DNA of 8,219 nt from Anthropogastromicrobium chipingensis_A. GTDB taxonomy: Bacteria; Bacillota; Clostridia; Lachnospirales; Lachnospiraceae. Numbering within the stretch: position 1 is the stretch's first letter; each line of letters starts with the position of its first letter. A program made the translations under genes and the position numbers. The notes beneath the pieces were generated by a model. It was not told the DNA's origin, made no database searches, and saw only the letters and a program-made list of their open reading frames with translations. This document shows positions 5,633-8,219 of this stretch, piece by piece. The stretch spans positions 1 to 8,219 of the forward strand of contig CAVCXB010000138.1 in the NCBI GenBank assembly GCA_963605535.1, written 5' to 3'.

Positions 5633-8092
5633 ATGACACTAAAAGATCTTGAAATAGGAAAGACAGCAATTGTCACTGTTGTTGGAGGAGAAGGTGCCTT
5701 GCGGCAGCATTTCCTTGATATGGGTGTAATCCCTGGCGTTTCGGTAACTGTGGTGAAACTGGCGCCGATGGGCGATCCGATGGAGCTAAGAATTCACGGC
5801 TATGAGCTGACACTTCGTCTGGCAGATGCAGAGAAGATTCTGATTGATGAATCTTCCGTTGTAAAAGCGGGAAGTAAAAAAGAAAAGACAGAAGACGCAG
5901 AGGATACAAAGAAAACAGAGAGCGCAGCGAAAAAAGCAGATGCAAGCAATTATAGAAAGCATAGAAAAGTCAAAATACGCTGGGATGAGTCCTCACTAAG
6001 AGAGGAAGAAACCGAGCATCCGGGTCTCGGTGAGGGCGGACGCTATCATCAGAAAGACCATGAACATCCGCTTCCGAAGGGAACGGTGCTGACTTTTGCG
6101 CTTGCAGGAAATCAGAACTGCGGAAAGACGACACTGTTTAATCAGCTGACAGGTTCCAATCAGCATGTCGGAAATTTTCCAGGAGTGACTGTTGATAGCA
6201 AAAATGGTCAGATACGAAATCACCCAGATACACTTGTGACGGACCTTCCGGGAATTTACTCGATGTCCCCATACAGCAGCGAGGAGATCGTAACAAGAGA
6301 GTTTATCATCAAGCAGAAGCCGACTGGCATCATCAACATTGTAGATGCCACAAATATTGAGCGAAATCTGTATCTGACGATGCAGCTTCTGGAGTTGGAC
6401 GTACCAATGGTATTAGCGTTAAACATGATGGACGAGATGCGTGGAAATGGTGGTTCCGTCCGCATCAATGAGCTGGAGTCGATGCTTGGCATTCCAGTAG
6501 TTCCGATTTCGGCGGCAAAAAATGAGGGCATAACCGAGCTGATCAACCATGCGCTTCACATTGCACAGTATCAGGAAAAGCCGGGGCGGCAGGATTTTTG
6601 CGATGAGCAAAGTCACGGCGGAGCTGTTCACCGATGTCTCCATGCGATCATGCATCTGATTGAAGATCACGCTGAACGTGCAGGCATTCCGCTTCGTTTT
6701 GCGGCGAGCAAGCTGATCGAGGGTGACCAACTTGTAGAGCAGGCATTAAACTTAGAGCAAAACGAAAAAGAGATGATCGAGCACATCATTGTACAGATGG
6801 AAGAGGAGCGTGGGCTTGATCGCGCAGCATCCATCGCAGATATGCGTTTCTCCTTCATTCAAAAATTATGTGACAAAACAGTGGTAAAGCCGGGGGAGAG
6901 CAAGGAGCACGAGCGAAGCCGAAAGATCGATTCTGTTTTGACGGGACGTTACACGGCGATTCCGATGTTTGCTGGAATCATGGCACTTGTATTCTGGCTG
7001 ACGTTTGGTGTGATTGGTGCAGGTCTTCAAAATCTGATGGAGGTTGGAATTGACTGGCTGACACAGAAGGTAGACACAGCGATGACGCTCTGGCAGGTCA
7101 ACGATGTGCTGCATTCACTTGTCATCAATGGTATTTTCAACGGAGTTGGAAGTGTACTTAGTTTTCTGCCAATCATTGTGACGTTGTTTTTCTTCTTATC
7201 CATATTGGAGGACAGCGGTTACATGGCGAGAGTTGCCTTTGTCATGGATAAACCGCTTCGCAAAATTGGTCTTTCGGGACGAAGCATCGTGCCAATGTTA
7301 GTCGGTTTTGGCTGTACCGTGCCGGGTGTTATGGCAACGAGAACACTTCCGTCCGCACGTGACCGCAAGATGACAATCATGCTGACACCGTTTATGAGTT
7401 GCACCGCGAAGCTTCCAATCTATGGATTCTTCACGGCAGCATTTTTCCCAAAGCAAAGCGGACTGATCATGGTTGGACTCTATTTTCTTGGAATTGCAAT
7501 GGGTATTTTGACAGCAGTCATCTCACGAAGAACCATGTTTCATGGTGAGGCCGTTCCGTTTGTCATGGAGCTTCCAAATTATCGTCTGCCGGGTGCAAAA
7601 AATGTGCTTCAGTTGCTATGGGATAAGGCAAAGGACTTCTTGCAGCGAGCCTTCACCATCATTTTCATGGCATCGTTAATCATCTGGTTTTTACAGACCT
7701 TTGATTTGCATTTGGCAATGGTAGCCGATTCAAAGGATAGTATTCTGGCGGCAGCAGCAGGACTACTTGCTCCGATCTTTGCCCCACTTGGCTTTGGTGA
7801 CTGGCGTATTTGTACCTCACTGATTGCTGGCTTCATGGCAAAGGAGAGCGTTGTCTCCACACTTTCTGTATTGTTTGGAAGCACAGGTGCATTGATGGAA
7901 GTGCTGTCACCACTCTCAGCGGCTTCTCTGCTAGTATTCTGTCTACTCTATACACCATGCGTCGCAGCTATTTCTTCCATAAAAAGGGAGCTCGGCGGCA
8001 AATGGGCAACTGGTATTGTACTGTTCCAGTGTGCAGTCGCGTGGGCGGCCGCATTCGTGGTTCATCTGGTGGGACTGTTAATCGTAGCCTAA
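5633..8092 (+). CDS. feoB: Ferrous iron transporter, FeoA-FeoB natural fusion
   Basis: An 819-residue inner-membrane Fe(II) uptake protein that joins FeoA and FeoB in one chain. Residues 1-72 are the FeoA SH3-like domain (GEGALRQHFLDMGVIPG at 19-35). A charged linker (about 73-150) contains several His, including HQKDHEHP (139-146). The FeoB G domain begins near 152: G1 GNQNCGKTT (159-167), G2 GVTV (184-187, T186), G3 DLPG (204-207), G4 NMMD (264-267) and G5 SAAK (293-296). A helical GDI-like region follows to about 435, then the membrane core (roughly 442-817). Both Gate motifs are present, with the conserved cysteines C561 (GFGCTVPG), C590 (TPFMSCTAK) and C776 (LYTPCVAAI). No stop or frameshift separates the domains, so the fusion is genuine. 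No feoC-like gene lies in the window. It appears to be a single-gene unit with its own promoter, candidate operators and terminator. GTP binding and hydrolysis are expected to control transport. Confidence 0.97.
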   Translation: MTLKDLEIGKTAIVTVVGGEGALRQHFLDMGVIPGVSVTVVKLAPMGDPMELRIHGYELTLRLADAEKILIDESSVVKAGSKKEKTEDAEDTKKTESAAKKADASNYRKHRKVKIRWDESSLREEETEHPGLGEGGRYHQKDHEHPLPKGTVLTFALAGNQNCGKTTLFNQLTGSNQHVGNFPGVTVDSKNGQIRNHPDTLVTDLPGIYSMSPYSSEEIVTREFIIKQKPTGIINIVDATNIERNLYLTMQLLELDVPMVLALNMMDEMRGNGGSVRINELESMLGIPVVPISAAKNEGITELINHALHIAQYQEKPGRQDFCDEQSHGGAVHRCLHAIMHLIEDHAERAGIPLRFAASKLIEGDQLVEQALNLEQNEKEMIEHIIVQMEEERGLDRAASIADMRFSFIQKLCDKTVVKPGESKEHERSRKIDSVLTGRYTAIPMFAGIMALVFWLTFGVIGAGLQNLMEVGIDWLTQKVDTAMTLWQVNDVLHSLVINGIFNGVGSVLSFLPIIVTLFFFLSILEDSGYMARVAFVMDKPLRKIGLSGRSIVPMLVGFGCTVPGVMATRTLPSARDRKMTIMLTPFMSCTAKLPIYGFFTAAFFPKQSGLIMVGLYFLGIAMGILTAVISRRTMFHGEAVPFVMELPNYRLPGAKNVLQLLWDKAKDFLQRAFTIIFMASLIIWFLQTFDLHLAMVADSKDSILAAAAGLLAPIFAPLGFGDWRICTSLIAGFMAKESVVSTLSVLFGSTGALMEVLSPLSAASLLVFCLLYTPCVAAISSIKRELGGKWATGIVLFQCAVAWAAAFVVHLVGLLIVA

Positions 8093-8095
8093 ATT

Positions 8096-8114
8096 GGTGG
8101 TGAGACGAACCACC
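8096..8114 (+). other. Small hairpin directly after the feoAB stop
   Basis: GGTGGT (8096-8101) pairs perfectly with ACCACC (8109-8114) around a 7-nt loop, starting 4 nt after the stop codon. No T-run follows, so it is not a terminator by itself. Placed 21 nt before a strong terminator, it may protect the 3' end of the message. Confidence 0.5.
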
Positions 8115-8135
8115 TTCGCAAAACTACCGCTCCGC

Positions 8136-8164
8136 AAAAGGGCATCCGCAAGGGTGCTCTTTTT
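8136..8164 (+). terminator. Rho-independent terminator of feoAB
   Basis: AGGGCATCC (8139-8147) pairs with GGGTGCTCT (8152-8160) over a GCAA (GNRA) tetraloop, a 9-bp stem with two G-U pairs. It is preceded by AAAA and followed by TTTT. The remaining 55 nt to the window end (8165-8219) are A/T-rich and hold nothing I can assign. Confidence 0.92.
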
Positions 8165-8219
8165 CAGCTCTGACGAGTAAAAAATAATATAAAAAAACCT
8201 TCCACTTTTTGGGATTTTG

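Noticed and set aside
8165..8219. Converging terminator for a reverse-strand gene at the right edge
   Set aside because: Only 3-4 bp of pairing can be drawn around the CCTTCC/GGGA segments and no reverse gene is visible. The A-rich run alone is not enough.

Overview
The window looks like chromosomal DNA from an anaerobic, low-to-moderate GC Firmicute, most likely a clostridial gut bacterium of the Lachnospiraceae type. That placement is an inference from overall protein character, AGGAGG-type ribosome binding sites, a FeoA-FeoB fusion and an AAA-ATPase_like/PD-(D/E)XK gene, all familiar in that group. No marker gene in the window fixes the taxon. All six protein genes lie on the + strand. I see no tRNA, rRNA, CRISPR array, transposase or integrase.

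Layout. (1) Positions 1-1872 hold the two ATPase subunits of an oligopeptide/dipeptide ABC importer: an OppD/DppD-type gene cut by the left edge and a complete OppF/DppF-type gene. They are separated by an unusual 133-nt A-rich spacer carrying about eight units of a 9-nt tandem repeat. (2) A GNAT N-acetyltransferase (1894-2415) follows closely and probably ends this transcript. (3) A promoter overlaps the GNAT stop codon. A leader hairpin and a strong Shine-Dalgarno sequence then precede a PepT/YqjE-like M20 zinc peptidase (2489-3613), which ends at a clear intrinsic terminator. (4) An AT-rich accessory gene (3759-5471) encodes an AAA-ATPase_like plus PD-(D/E)XK protein and has its own promoter. 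(5) A 161-nt regulatory region with a promoter, two dyads and a hairpin leads into a single-polypeptide FeoA-FeoB ferrous iron transporter (5633-8092). That gene is followed by a hairpin and a strong intrinsic terminator.

How the genes fit together. The importer ATPases and the cytosolic peptidase make a coherent peptide uptake and breakdown module. FeoAB imports Fe(II) and is probably a separate unit with its own control region. The AAA-ATPase/nuclease-fold gene has no obvious metabolic link to either side. Its base composition is visibly more AT-rich (16/60 and 23/60 G+C in two sampled 60-nt lines, against 33/60 in sampled lines of the peptidase and feoB genes), so it looks like an accessory insertion.

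I do not see a convincing new multi-gene system. The best leads are the AAA-ATPase/PD-(D/E)XK gene, the feoAB control region, the possible antiterminator/SD-sequestering leader of the peptidase gene, the 9-nt repeat between oppD and oppF, and the matched cysteine motif in both importer ATPases.
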